DNA of 64,000 bases from the NCBI RefSeq assembly GCF_023242315.1, contig NZ_JALLIY010000020.1:97660-161659 (forward strand), read 5' to 3'. Origin of the DNA: Pseudomonas sp. MWU13-2105 (GTDB taxonomy: Bacteria > Pseudomonadota > Gammaproteobacteria > Pseudomonadales > Pseudomonadaceae). Made by a program: the position numbers and the translations under genes. Below are positions 18,157 through 25,808 of the stretch, in pieces. How positions within the stretch are numbered: position 1 is the stretch's first letter; each line of letters opens with the position of its first letter. The notes beneath the pieces are model-generated. The model ran no database searches and was not told where the DNA came from. It worked only from the letters and a program-made list of their open reading frames with translations.

Positions 18157-18492
18157 TCAAGCGGAATGACGGCAGCTAAACGAAAGTCCGCAGTCGAGGC
18201 AGAGGTAGTTGTCCAAAACCCGCTCATCGATGACTTCACCGAGTTTGGCGCCAGCGATACAGCCGGTTGCCGCACCTGCTAATCCGCCGAGAATAGCCCC
18301 GGCAATCCCGCCAACGGCGACCCCTGGAGGGCCGGCGATGACGCCGATAACAGCGCCAACCTCGGCTCCTGCCATTGCCCCGGTGACTCCTTGGGCGGCA
18401 CCACCGACGGTGCCGATGAGGGCACCGATTTTCTTGGCAACATCTTTGGTCATTACAGAAGCTGACTGGCAGCTTGGACACTGGATGGTCAT
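18157..18492 (-). CDS. Glycine-zipper protein with split zinc ribbon
   Basis: The 111-residue protein begins MTIQCPSCQSASVMTKDVAK and ends LDNYLCLDCGLSF, giving two CxxC knuckles. Between them is a 70-residue Gly/Ala-rich segment with GxxxG spacing (GAMAGAEVGAVIGVIAG), a glycine zipper likely to insert in or oligomerise at membranes. It resembles the 16629 protein at both ends but not in the middle. The start at 18492 has GGAAAG eight bases upstream. The function is unknown. Confidence 0.78.
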   Translation of the reverse strand: MTIQCPSCQSASVMTKDVAKKIGALIGTVGGAAQGVTGAMAGAEVGAVIGVIAGPPGVAVGGIAGAILGGLAGAATGCIAGAKLGEVIDERVLDNYLCLDCGLSFSCRHSA

Positions 18493-18914
18493 GAGCGCTT
18501 TCCTTTTATAGAGAGATGAAGTCATTGCGCGGGCATAGAGCCCATCAAGCAAACCGCTTACGCGACCTGCCTGACTGGTGAGCTATCGAAGCTTGGGTTG
18601 TGATGCTCAATGTGGAGAGATGCAAATTCGTGATGTGTGACTGCGAATTTGTTGAGTGCGATTCGGTTGGCACCGATGTTTCATCGCGTAATGAGCTTGT
18701 GGGTGCACTGCGACGCAGGGCGGGTTCGCGGAGGTGGTAGCGCTGGCGTGCCCGGTTTCATTGGGCGAAAACTTTTAAAGCGTAGGTTTTTTCGTCTTTT
18801 ACGTTTTCGAACCGTTCTCAGTTCTGATGTTTTAAGGTCCGGGTGTTCGGGGGGTAAAACGCCTGCAGCCCTTTGCTGGTAGGCGTTTCCGGGATACTGT
18901 TGTTTTTCAGTGGC
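18493..18914. other. Non-coding gap
   Basis: No convincing gene was found. A short plus-strand frame at 18637-18882 has no ribosome site and unconvincing composition. Confidence 0.5.
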
Positions 18915-19835
18915 TCACCAACGATTGGGCTTTCGAGACGGGGAAAATTCAATCAGTACCAAGACGTCATCGAACAGTGTCGAAGCTTTATTGAGCTGGC
19001 CGACTAAAAGTTCGGCTTCAGCTGCTGGCTCTCGTGGTCGCAGTTTTTTGCGATGGGCTTCATCGAGATGATTGAATTGAGATTTGAACATTTCTTCGTC
19101 ATCGGCCTTGTGCGGGTGTAGGTGGAGGCTATGCACAAGAAGGTTACGTCGCTGAAGAAGAAACTGAAGACCATCGTCTTTGTTGGACGTCTGGAACGCG
19201 CGCAGACGCTTCCAACTGCCGCTATTGCATAGGTGATCGTCCATCGGTCTCACATTCGCATGGATGCGATCCATGACAGCATGAAAGCCGTTGTGGTCGA
19301 ATTTTCGTATGTTGAAGAAGGTGAAGTCTAGGACTTGCCCTATTCGATCCCAAAACGAAAAGAGGCGAATGTACGCGGCTTCTGCGTGTTCCCAGAAGGC
19401 TAATTGCGCATGCTTTTGAAACAACTCTTCGGTGCCCGGATGCTCGGGCATTTCCAGTAGGTCCGGTTGCTCGATCAGCATTGTTGACCCGGTCATGAAC
19501 AAATGAGCGCGTATTACAGATTTGCGTGCGCGCTGGAATACATCGAACACCTCTCGCATCGAGCTCCCCGGGTAGTCATCAGCAGGGGGAGGACTTTCGC
19601 CTGTTCGTATTAGATACAGCTCAGGGGGGCCGCCCAAATGCTCTACGACGCGATTAATGCGCTTTTCAAAGTGCCCACTGTCACTATCCGCAGGCCATAG
19701 CTCCGCGAATCGTCCTTGCTGGATTCTTTCATACTGACCCAGAACAACCACCTCATTTGCAACGTAAGCCACAGCATTGCTGAGGACTGCGAGCAGCTTT
19801 TCGTTCGTGATGGAATGTTCGTCTTCGGTACTCAT
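18915..19835 (-). CDS. Cthe_2314-like HEPN domain protein
   Basis: The C-terminal half carries the HEPN catalytic pattern Rx4-6H as RRNLLVHSLHLH (R230 to H235 from this start) after a long helical bundle, as in the Cthe_2314-like HEPN family of putative RNA-targeting nucleases. The N-terminal half is helical and unassigned. The start at 19835 (MSTEDEHSITN) is chosen over 19880, but neither has a good ribosome site. The gene lies next to a second HEPN gene on the same strand, separated by a degenerate stretch. An RNase or toxin role is inference from family and motif. Confidence 0.8.
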   Translation of the reverse strand: MSTEDEHSITNEKLLAVLSNAVAYVANEVVVLGQYERIQQGRFAELWPADSDSGHFEKRINRVVEHLGGPPELYLIRTGESPPPADDYPGSSMREVFDVFQRARKSVIRAHLFMTGSTMLIEQPDLLEMPEHPGTEELFQKHAQLAFWEHAEAAYIRLFSFWDRIGQVLDFTFFNIRKFDHNGFHAVMDRIHANVRPMDDHLCNSGSWKRLRAFQTSNKDDGLQFLLQRRNLLVHSLHLHPHKADDEEMFKSQFNHLDEAHRKKLRPREPAAEAELLVGQLNKASTLFDDVLVLIEFSPSRKPNRW

Positions 19836-19902
19836 CTCGTCGCCCTGGAAATGAATGCAGCATAGCTCGACGGATGACATTTTCGGGAGTGGCGCGGCAA
19901 AT

Positions 19903-19919
19903 AGGTAATTTTGGTAAGC
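19903..19919 (+). repeat. 17-bp direct repeat, left copy
   Basis: AGGTAATTTTGGTAAGC recurs exactly at 22091-22107. The two copies bracket the LA2681-type HEPN gene and its small partner. Both are followed shortly by GGCTGC. Confidence 0.75.
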
Positions 19920-20104
19920 GATGGCTGCTTTCAGCCAATAGCGTACCTGTCACCGATCACAGCTCCACACTGAATCCGCGCAGGCCCATGTTGTCTGCGA
20001 AGCGTCCGATCGCCGTCAGGGTGGTTCAGGTGCGCAGCGTCTCGCGTCGCGAACGCAGCGGCACCCAGCGGGCGCCGCTGCTTCCCAGGCGAATCGACAC
20101 CCAA
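19920..20104 (-). pseudogene. Degenerate high-GC gene fragment
   Basis: On the minus strand a frame reading VSIRLGSSGARWVPLRSRRE breaks at a stop, and a second frame reading LTAIGRFADNMGLRGFSVEL continues, as if one gene tail had been frameshifted. It is much more GC-rich than its neighbours. The family is not recognised. Confidence 0.4.
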
Positions 20105-21778
20105 TCAGTTTTTATACATAGGTGTTTCGTAAGGAATCACTATACTAGAGTCATCAGATTTTTCTTCTTCATAGTGTATAGCAAGCGATGTATACATGAT
20201 TGCATAACGAACTTTTCTCATAAGTCTCAATGTCTGATTCCGGAGCTCCTTGTCTGTGATAATAAGCGGGTATCCTTGTAAGTCGTCTCGCTCATCAATT
20301 AAGCGTTGATCGGAGTTAATTTTTTCTCGTATATGTTGTTGTTCCGCCTTAGGGATTCCGCTTTTTAGAATTTTGTTGTTCTTCTCTATGCGGGCAAGTG
20401 TTTCCGCATGTTTTGTTTTGGCTAGACTTTTCTCAAAAGGGTTGGTGACTTTATATAAGTCGTCCACGACAACTCTAAACCCTCCGTGCTCTAGCTTATT
20501 CCTAATGTCAGCCAGTTTCCCGGCGTTTGAATCCATCCAATGGTCATGTCCTTCAGTTTCATCATCATTTATCTCTCTAGATAACCAGTGCAACGCCAAA
20601 AGGTAAGGGTTGTCAGAGTCTAAAAAATTCTGCTTAACCTTCTTTTTTTCTCCGTACCAAACATTTGAAAAATATACTCTAGCTACTGAACCAGGATGTA
20701 GGTATTTGAAAAGAAGGACGGCAAGCTTGTCAAAGCAAGAATAGAGTAGCCGAAAAGAAATTTTTATCTGTTCAATGTCCCTGCGGTAGATACAATAATC
20801 TAGCGAGTTAACGAGAAATAGATCATTGTTCGCATAATGCGAAACCTCTCGTTGTGCGTATTGACTTTCAATCGCTTCATAATAAGTGAACCTGGCATGC
20901 GCGTACTGATGCTTTATTTCAGAAAATCCACCACCTAGCCATAGACTTTCAGTCACTCCGACCAGTGGGTTGATTGAATAGCGTACACTGGGTAACCCCA
21001 TCACATCTTGAGCAGCTACTGGTTCAGTCGTTATTTCGTTCAAGTCGTTAATGAAAAGAGTGTTTTCCAAGCACCATTTTTTATAGGAGCGCTCCTTGCC
21101 TGATTTTCCCATCGAACCTTTAAATTTAGAAAGATGTGGAAACTCTTCACTGATCGAATCGAAGTGTTGATTGAAATGACTGACGAATTCAACGTAGGGG
21201 GTGGCAGCCTCTATAAATTTAAGGTGATCTGCGTCGAATAGAGTTTCCTTGCATTCATATATATACTTCAATATCGGATAGGCTTCTTTTTGAAAGTGCA
21301 TAGCATGATCGCCATCATACAAGCTGCTTGACACTTCCACCAAGAGTCTTCCCTTTGAGAAGTAAGCTATCGGGTTATTGAAAATTGCTATGGCAGTATC
21401 ATACTCTTTTAATGCCTCAAAAAGCCGACCTTGACTATGGAGTGCATTTGCCAAATTTGTATAAACCTTACTTCTCAAATCGTCACTTAGCTCCGAAAAG
21501 CCATGTTCATACTGCGACTTCTTGTAAAACTTAACCTGAAGTCCAACCCTTTCATCCCAAAAAGAGTCAAAGCCATCTGCAAGAACGGCATACCCGTTTC
21601 CGATTATATAGTAATTTTCAGCGCGACATTTAGAGCTCTGATAGTTTCGACTGTTTAACAGGTTGATAAATTCTTCTAGTTCTACATATTTTCGACCAAT
21701 GATTAATTGGTCCATTTTGGCAGCATCCAAACTCACGCATGTTTCTTCCATATCGCTCACACATACAGTAGCGGCCAT
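20105..21778 (-). CDS. LA2681-like HEPN protein with TPR-like N terminus
   Basis: A 557-residue soluble protein. Residues about 100-150 contain TPR-like helices (VYTNLANALHSQGRLFEALK). The middle is helical. The C terminus has the LA2681-like HEPN region with the Rx4H motif IRNKLEH (R426 to H431), preceded by RLLYSCFDKLAVLLFKYL. HEPN proteins of this type are candidate RNases in abortive defence. The start has no clear ribosome site, and an ATG at 21751 is an alternative. It lies 19 bases after a small helical protein gene, so the two form an operon. Low GC suggests transfer. Confidence 0.85.
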   Translation of the reverse strand: MAATVCVSDMEETCVSLDAAKMDQLIIGRKYVELEEFINLLNSRNYQSSKCRAENYYIIGNGYAVLADGFDSFWDERVGLQVKFYKKSQYEHGFSELSDDLRSKVYTNLANALHSQGRLFEALKEYDTAIAIFNNPIAYFSKGRLLVEVSSSLYDGDHAMHFQKEAYPILKYIYECKETLFDADHLKFIEAATPYVEFVSHFNQHFDSISEEFPHLSKFKGSMGKSGKERSYKKWCLENTLFINDLNEITTEPVAAQDVMGLPSVRYSINPLVGVTESLWLGGGFSEIKHQYAHARFTYYEAIESQYAQREVSHYANNDLFLVNSLDYCIYRRDIEQIKISFRLLYSCFDKLAVLLFKYLHPGSVARVYFSNVWYGEKKKVKQNFLDSDNPYLLALHWLSREINDDETEGHDHWMDSNAGKLADIRNKLEHGGFRVVVDDLYKVTNPFEKSLAKTKHAETLARIEKNNKILKSGIPKAEQQHIREKINSDQRLIDERDDLQGYPLIITDKELRNQTLRLMRKVRYAIMYTSLAIHYEEEKSDDSSIVIPYETPMYKN

Positions 21779-21797
21779 TGAAAAGGCGGGTCACAAG

Positions 21798-22013
21798 CTA
21801 GTCCTTTTCCAGGTTTCTTAATCGTGCCAAGCCCTGATTGATAAACCCCGCATTCTCCCAAATTCGCTCAAGTGTAACGCGAGCATTCTCTCCAACGGTT
21901 TCGTATCCCTGCTGTTCGACTAACAGCACCAATTCCATCAACGCAGCTTCGAGGCCTAGCTGATTTTCGTACATTTTTTCGAGGACGACGGCAAGGGAAT
22001 ATTCGCTGGCCAT
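21798..22013 (-). CDS. Small helical protein, dispersed family copy 2
   Basis: A 71-residue protein starting at the ATG at 22013, which has GGAG eight bases upstream. Family core: VLEKMYENQLGLEAALMELV, then VGENARVTLE and GFINQGLARL. It is closely related to the 24875-25090 protein, and the segment before the ATG (GGAGTCGA) is also shared. It lies directly upstream of the HEPN gene at 20105. A regulator or antitoxin role is only a hypothesis. Confidence 0.8.
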   Translation of the reverse strand: MASEYSLAVVLEKMYENQLGLEAALMELVLLVEQQGYETVGENARVTLERIWENAGFINQGLARLRNLEKD

Positions 22014-22084
22014 GCATTCGACTCCATTCGGAAAACAGGAAGCATAGCAGGGCACCTGAGGAGACTGATTTCAGTTCGAGGCTG

Positions 22085-22372
22085 GGGAAAAGGTAATTTT
22101 GGTAAGCAGATGCGAAAAATTGGCTGCAGCCCTTATAGATCGTGGCTTTGACGTATTACCTTAGAAGGTAATATTTGGTAAGGTAGGAGGTGATATTTCG
22201 CCAAGTGGCTGATTTTAAAGGGTTTCATAAGCGGGTTAAATTACTACGACTAAAGGTAATTTTCTAACCTTTTTCTTACCCAATTATTACCTTTATAGAT
22301 TTCCCCTAACTAGCTGAATTTATTATGATTTTTAGACGTTGAAAAAGAGAATTACCAAAATTACCTTTTCCC
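22085..22372. repeat. Cluster of GGTAA/TTACC motifs with 21-bp inverted ends
   Basis: A 21-bp sequence beginning GGGAAAAGGTAATTTTGG (22085-22105) is repeated in perfect inverted form at 22352-22372. At least six further GGTAA or TTACC words lie between them (for example near 22157, 22171, 22180, 22254, 22276 and 22287). The region is AT-rich and gene-free. It resembles iterons or recombinase arm sites. Confidence 0.65.
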
Positions 22373-22429
22373 AGGGGGCAACCGAAAACGGGGATGTTGC
22401 TGGAGGAGGGGATGCAGGCCGGCGTTTCC

Positions 22430-22560
22430 ACGTAAATCGTGTAACTGTCACCAAAACTGTCACCAGTCTCGCCTGACGCTACCTCGATGTAGCTGGAGGC
22501 CTTGAAAATAGTGGGGCGGGTGAAGGGCATCGAACCCTCGTTATCAGCTTGGGAAGCTAA
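22430..22560 (-). other. tRNA-Gly(CCC) 3' remnant with tandem TGTCACC motifs (old att site)
   Basis: The minus strand of 22512-22558 reads as the 3' half of tRNA-Gly(CCC): AGCTTCCCAAGCTGAT anticodon arm, GAGGGTTCGATGCCC T-arm and an ACCCGCC-CCA end, with T-arm and acceptor substitutions. It is fused upstream to its own inverted copy, so CCTCGTTAT...ATAACGAGG forms a 15-bp hairpin. About 50 bases past the CCA are two TGTCACC words separated by AAAAC. This looks like the scar of an integration into tRNA-Gly. Confidence 0.65.
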
Positions 22561-22656
22561 TAACGAGGTAGAGTGACTCAGGGGAGAGGGGATATTACTG
22601 GACTTTGAAGAGGTTCTAGTTCGAAATATTGATGGTGAATAGGTGAAAAATCGATT

Positions 22657-23220
22657 CTAAGCTGTTTCGTAACATCCATAAAGATTAACGCCACCTATGC
22701 TACGAAAATCCTTGTCGTCCGTAATTATGTTTGGGATTTTGTTATCTTGCATGAATTTTATGTAAAGCGCGTCATAACCGTCAATGCGGTAGTTTTCGAC
22801 CATGCTGATTAAAGTGTCGGACAGCCCAGCTTCAATTGTTGCAGGAAGCTCTTCGGCCATAGCTTGAACTTGACCCCAGGCCGCCCTTAGCTCCTCAAGG
22901 ACAGACTTACGTTGTGCGTCGTTATTCCTGAAGCGTTTTATTGGATAGTTGGGGTCGCCTTCAAAGGCTTTAAATACCTCGAACTCAGATCTCTCTATTA
23001 GACTAGTAAGTTCTATGAGGGTTAGTGGCGAGTAGTAGAGGTTGGCTTCATTGGTGAGCGCCTTCTCAATAAAATCTGGGTAGAATTCGATTTGGTAATC
23101 TTTGGGAGCTTTTGTGAAGAATTTTTTCGACGCGGCATAGGTCGTCCAATACCATACGTTTGTATCAACAAAAAAAATATCACCCTTTTCCGGCTCTTTC
23201 TTCCTGATGTCAAGAAACAT
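22657..23220 (-). CDS. PIN-domain ribonuclease-like protein
   Basis: The 187-residue protein has the PIN-domain acidic residues in order: D19 in IFFVDTNVWYW, E70 in SPLTLIELTSLIE, D150 in RIDGYDALYIKFM, and D168-D169 in IITDDKDF. PIN proteins are Mg-dependent RNases, often toxins. The ATG at 23220 lies one base after the stop of the upstream STAS-like gene and has AGGA nine bases upstream, so the genes are translationally coupled. It is the last gene of a three-gene operon with a STAS-like protein and a GHKL ATPase. Confidence 0.87.
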   Translation of the reverse strand: MFLDIRKKEPEKGDIFFVDTNVWYWTTYAASKKFFTKAPKDYQIEFYPDFIEKALTNEANLYYSPLTLIELTSLIERSEFEVFKAFEGDPNYPIKRFRNNDAQRKSVLEELRAAWGQVQAMAEELPATIEAGLSDTLISMVENYRIDGYDALYIKFMQDNKIPNIITDDKDFRSIGGVNLYGCYETA

Positions 23221-23221
23221 A

Positions 23222-23566
23222 CTAAATATCCTTTTTGGCTGCATCTAGGCCTTGGTCTGTTTTGCCACCGGTATCAGAATAAAACTTTAGAGCGTTTCCG
23301 ATTACTAAATTAAGTAGTCGTTTGCCATGATCAGAGATACCTTCAAATACAAGCTTGCCTTGAAGTGCTTTGATATCCTTGTCTTTAAGTAGTGCACCTA
23401 TGCTCGCATTGAAGAATGGGGACGCAAATACATCAATCCCGCTAAAGTTTAGTTCTATTTTTTCCGGGCTATCCCAATCTTGAAGTATTGCAAGCTTTAG
23501 TTTTCCGCCCGAGTTCATGGAGATCGCATTTGATCCGACGATTTCTCGTACATTTATAACGTTCAT
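23222..23566 (-). CDS. STAS-like domain protein (DUF4325)
   Basis: A 114-residue protein of the STAS-like DUF4325 type: a conserved alpha/beta core with IELNFSGIDVFASPFFNASI near residues 42-62, and helices to the C terminus. STAS proteins such as RsbV or SpoIIAA are partner-switch antagonists that bind GHKL kinases. The ATG at 23566 has AGGA nine bases upstream, and that site overlaps the stop region of the ATPase gene. The gene thus sits between the ATPase and the PIN nuclease with no spacing, consistent with a regulated effector. Confidence 0.87.
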   Translation of the reverse strand: MNVINVREIVGSNAISMNSGGKLKLAILQDWDSPEKIELNFSGIDVFASPFFNASIGALLKDKDIKALQGKLVFEGISDHGKRLLNLVIGNALKFYSDTGGKTDQGLDAAKKDI

Positions 23567-23577
23567 GTTTTTTTTCC

Positions 23578-24720
23578 TCAAAAATAAGCCGGAATTTGTT
23601 CGCTGACTTCTGACTTGAATTTGTAGTGTTTATTGTCGCAGTTTACCGTAATACTTACTAGCGTCCCCAAAAAACTTCCGGGTATCCGCTTAGTCACGTA
23701 ACTTCCGTTAGTGTGTACGGTTGCCATGTAGGCATCACTGCATATTCGAAGTACTCCGCCATTCACACGTACAAAATCGCGAAGTATACCAAACCCCAGG
23801 CCTCTGGGGAGGTCGGGAGCACTATCTGTTCTTGTGGAGTTTCCGATTTCAAGCGCCCACTTAAAGGCATCTTCACCTTCCAATGTTGGAATATGGCGTT
23901 GAACCGATTCCACAATACCTCCACCAAAATCTAATACTGAGAGCGAAAGTTTTTTATCTTTCGCTTCATAGTAGCCACAAGATATTACACTTTGATTGTT
24001 GGGATTTTCTTTTAATCCATGGCCGTAAGCATTCACAAATATTTCATAGATGCTGCTAATAATCTCAGATTTTAACGACTCTGACACAGATAGCTTCTCA
24101 TCTGTGAGCCAACTGTCTTTAAGGTGGTTGACTATCTGAGTGTCCTCCAGAACAGTTTCGTGTTCTCGATATCCAATGTAATCAGTGTTTTTTACTATTC
24201 CGTAGTCGGGATTTACATAGTTCCAGAATCCTAAGTCGCACAGCCTATCCATCAGTACTTGACTAATGCCGTCAACTTTGAAGCCGATTTTTTTTGCAGA
24301 GAAAATACTGGGTACCCCGAACCCTTTTAACATCTTGGTTTTGATTTCATGCTGCTTAAGATAGTTGCATATTCCACCAATGACAACTAGTCCGTTATGG
24401 CTTATGACTGAGCATTTCGAAAAGTCAAATACATAGAAAGGCTCTGGGTTGGATAAGATGTGATGGGATAACTTGCTTAAATATTTATATCCGGATTCGT
24501 CATCGCGAATGGGTGGCATAACCACATCAAAGCGCTCCTTTCTCATTGTCCCATCCTTACAAACCCCAATCGATGTTTCGCGGTATCTAAACTCACTGGT
24601 CCGAGGCAAAGGTATCGGAACAGATATCAGTAATTTTTTTCGCAGCCGTTTTGAAGGTCGAGCTTCCTTTCCTTTGCTCCTTGAGCCGTTTGACAGCAGG
24701 GGGTGCCCATGGTGCCACAT
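23578..24720 (-). CDS. STAS-GHKL ATPase fusion protein
   Basis: The C-terminal half is a GHKL ATP-binding domain with N-box IYEIFVNAYGHG, G1 box VLDFGGGI and G2 box DLPRGLGFGI. The N-terminal half (about 65-180) resembles a STAS fold: FYVFDFSKCSVISHNGLVVI, then LKQHEIKTKMLKG. No histidine phosphoacceptor or membrane segment is seen. Together with the downstream STAS-like and PIN genes it suggests an RsbW-like switch controlling an RNase. The start is uncertain: ATG 24720 is used, but the first 50 residues look atypical and a GTG at 24729 is also open. Confidence 0.82.
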   Translation of the reverse strand: MWHHGHPLLSNGSRSKGKEARPSKRLRKKLLISVPIPLPRTSEFRYRETSIGVCKDGTMRKERFDVVMPPIRDDESGYKYLSKLSHHILSNPEPFYVFDFSKCSVISHNGLVVIGGICNYLKQHEIKTKMLKGFGVPSIFSAKKIGFKVDGISQVLMDRLCDLGFWNYVNPDYGIVKNTDYIGYREHETVLEDTQIVNHLKDSWLTDEKLSVSESLKSEIISSIYEIFVNAYGHGLKENPNNQSVISCGYYEAKDKKLSLSVLDFGGGIVESVQRHIPTLEGEDAFKWALEIGNSTRTDSAPDLPRGLGFGILRDFVRVNGGVLRICSDAYMATVHTNGSYVTKRIPGSFLGTLVSITVNCDNKHYKFKSEVSEQIPAYF

Positions 24721-24874
24721 ACCTAGCACAGTACTTCAACCATTGCCTATTTCCTAGATGTCTGGAGGCTGATAGCTGCATGTGACGGGTGACCAGACTG
24801 CTCCCCCGGAGATCTTGTGGGCGATAGCGTTAACCGTGAACCGATGAATGCAAAGGCCTCTGCTCCGCCATCTG

Positions 24875-25090
24875 CTAACCGATTTCCAGTTTTTTCAGTC
24901 GGGCCAGGCCCTGTTTGATGTGGCCGGCGTTTTCACCAAGCGTTTGCAGCGCCCCACGGACATTATCCCCCACCTCTGGCGCGCCCAGCTGTTCGACATA
25001 CAGTGTCAGCTCCATCAAGGCAGCTTCCAAGGCCAGCTGGTTGGTATACATCCTCTCCAGCACTTCCGACAGTGAATAATCCCCCGGCAT
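24875..25090 (-). CDS. Small helical protein, dispersed family copy 3
   Basis: A 71-residue protein starting at the ATG at 25090 with GGAG eight bases upstream. Core: VLERMYTNQLALEAALMELT, then VGDNVRGALQTLGENAG and IKQGLARLKKLE. It is the closest relative of the 21798-22013 protein. It lies about 150 bases upstream of the STAS-GHKL/STAS/PIN operon on the same strand. The function is unknown. Confidence 0.8.
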   Translation of the reverse strand: MPGDYSLSEVLERMYTNQLALEAALMELTLYVEQLGAPEVGDNVRGALQTLGENAGHIKQGLARLKKLEIG

Positions 25091-25253
25091 GGTGTCGACT
25101 CCGTTAAAGAAAAACACAAGCATAGTACTGGTAGTGCCCCGTCAGGCAGTAATTGAGGCTTGCTTAGAAATTGCTACAAAGCAGAGAAGGTGAAGCGTGT
25201 GAGTCAAGCTGGCCGGGGCGTTGGAGGAGCGCTACGCCCAATAGGGGACACGG

Positions 25254-25345
25254 AGAAGCGGCGAGAGGGCTGGGGTGGCGGTGTTCAAGGGCATGGAGTG
25301 TCTGTCGTTTGGGTGCAGCCGGCGCGGATGGGTAGGGCACGCGCT
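25254..25345 (+). repeat. Dispersed 90-bp repeat, copy A
   Basis: A segment starting GAAGCGGCGAGAGGGCT and including GTTCAAGGGCATGGA and GCAGCCGGCGCGGATG is imperfectly repeated at about 28818-28915. The rest of 25091-25451 shows no gene. Confidence 0.6.
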
Positions 25346-25451
25346 GGATGGTGCGCCGAGGTTATCAGCAAACGTGCCGCGCCAGGCGTTTTTGGAGCTT
25401 GGAGCAGGGGGCTGTAAATAAAACAGTCCCCTTTTCGATTTATTCCGAATT

Positions 25452-25808
25452 TTAAATGGGAGTGAACGTTACCGTCGCGCTTCCAGAGTTATCGCTGACT
25501 TGGAGCTGATCTACGATAAAAACATAGACAGGATAGTCGCCGTCAACTTTAATTACCGCGCCTTCCGACGTGTTAACCGTATAGAACCATTTTTCATAGT
25601 TTCCATCCTTGAGTGGGGTCGTATTGAAGAGAATAACCTGTTGTATATAAACGCTGCTGCCCGAATTAAATTTCATCGTATCATCCGACAGCGTGACTGC
25701 GTACTTGCCTGTCGCCAGATTTACCGGCGTCGCCCCGCTGCCGCTTTCTGATATATTTGTCAGGTTTATTGCAGAGTTTGCATTTATCGTAATTTGAGTA
25801 GTAGACAT
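25452..25808 (-). CDS. Hypothetical beta-rich protein
   Basis: The protein has 118 residues from the ATG at 25808 (MSTTQITINANSAINL). Composition is rich in Thr, Ser, Val and Asn with alternating beta patterns and no signal peptide. The C-terminal segment VYVFIVDQLQVSDNSGSATV has a faint likeness to the calcium loop of LecA-type lectins (D...NNSGSF), too weak to assign. Its neighbours give no clue. Confidence 0.65.
   Translation of the reverse strand: MSTTQITINANSAINLTNISESGSGATPVNLATGKYAVTLSDDTMKFNSGSSVYIQQVILFNTTPLKDGNYEKWFYTVNTSEGAVIKVDGDYPVYVFIVDQLQVSDNSGSATVTFTPI

Noticed and set aside
18637..18882. 81-codon frame in the gap after the glycine-zipper gene
   Set aside because: No ribosome site, Arg/Gly-rich composition as from a random GC-rich frame.
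25452..25808. LecA-type lectin assignment
   Set aside because: Only a short NSGS-like segment is similar; length and the rest do not match well enough.
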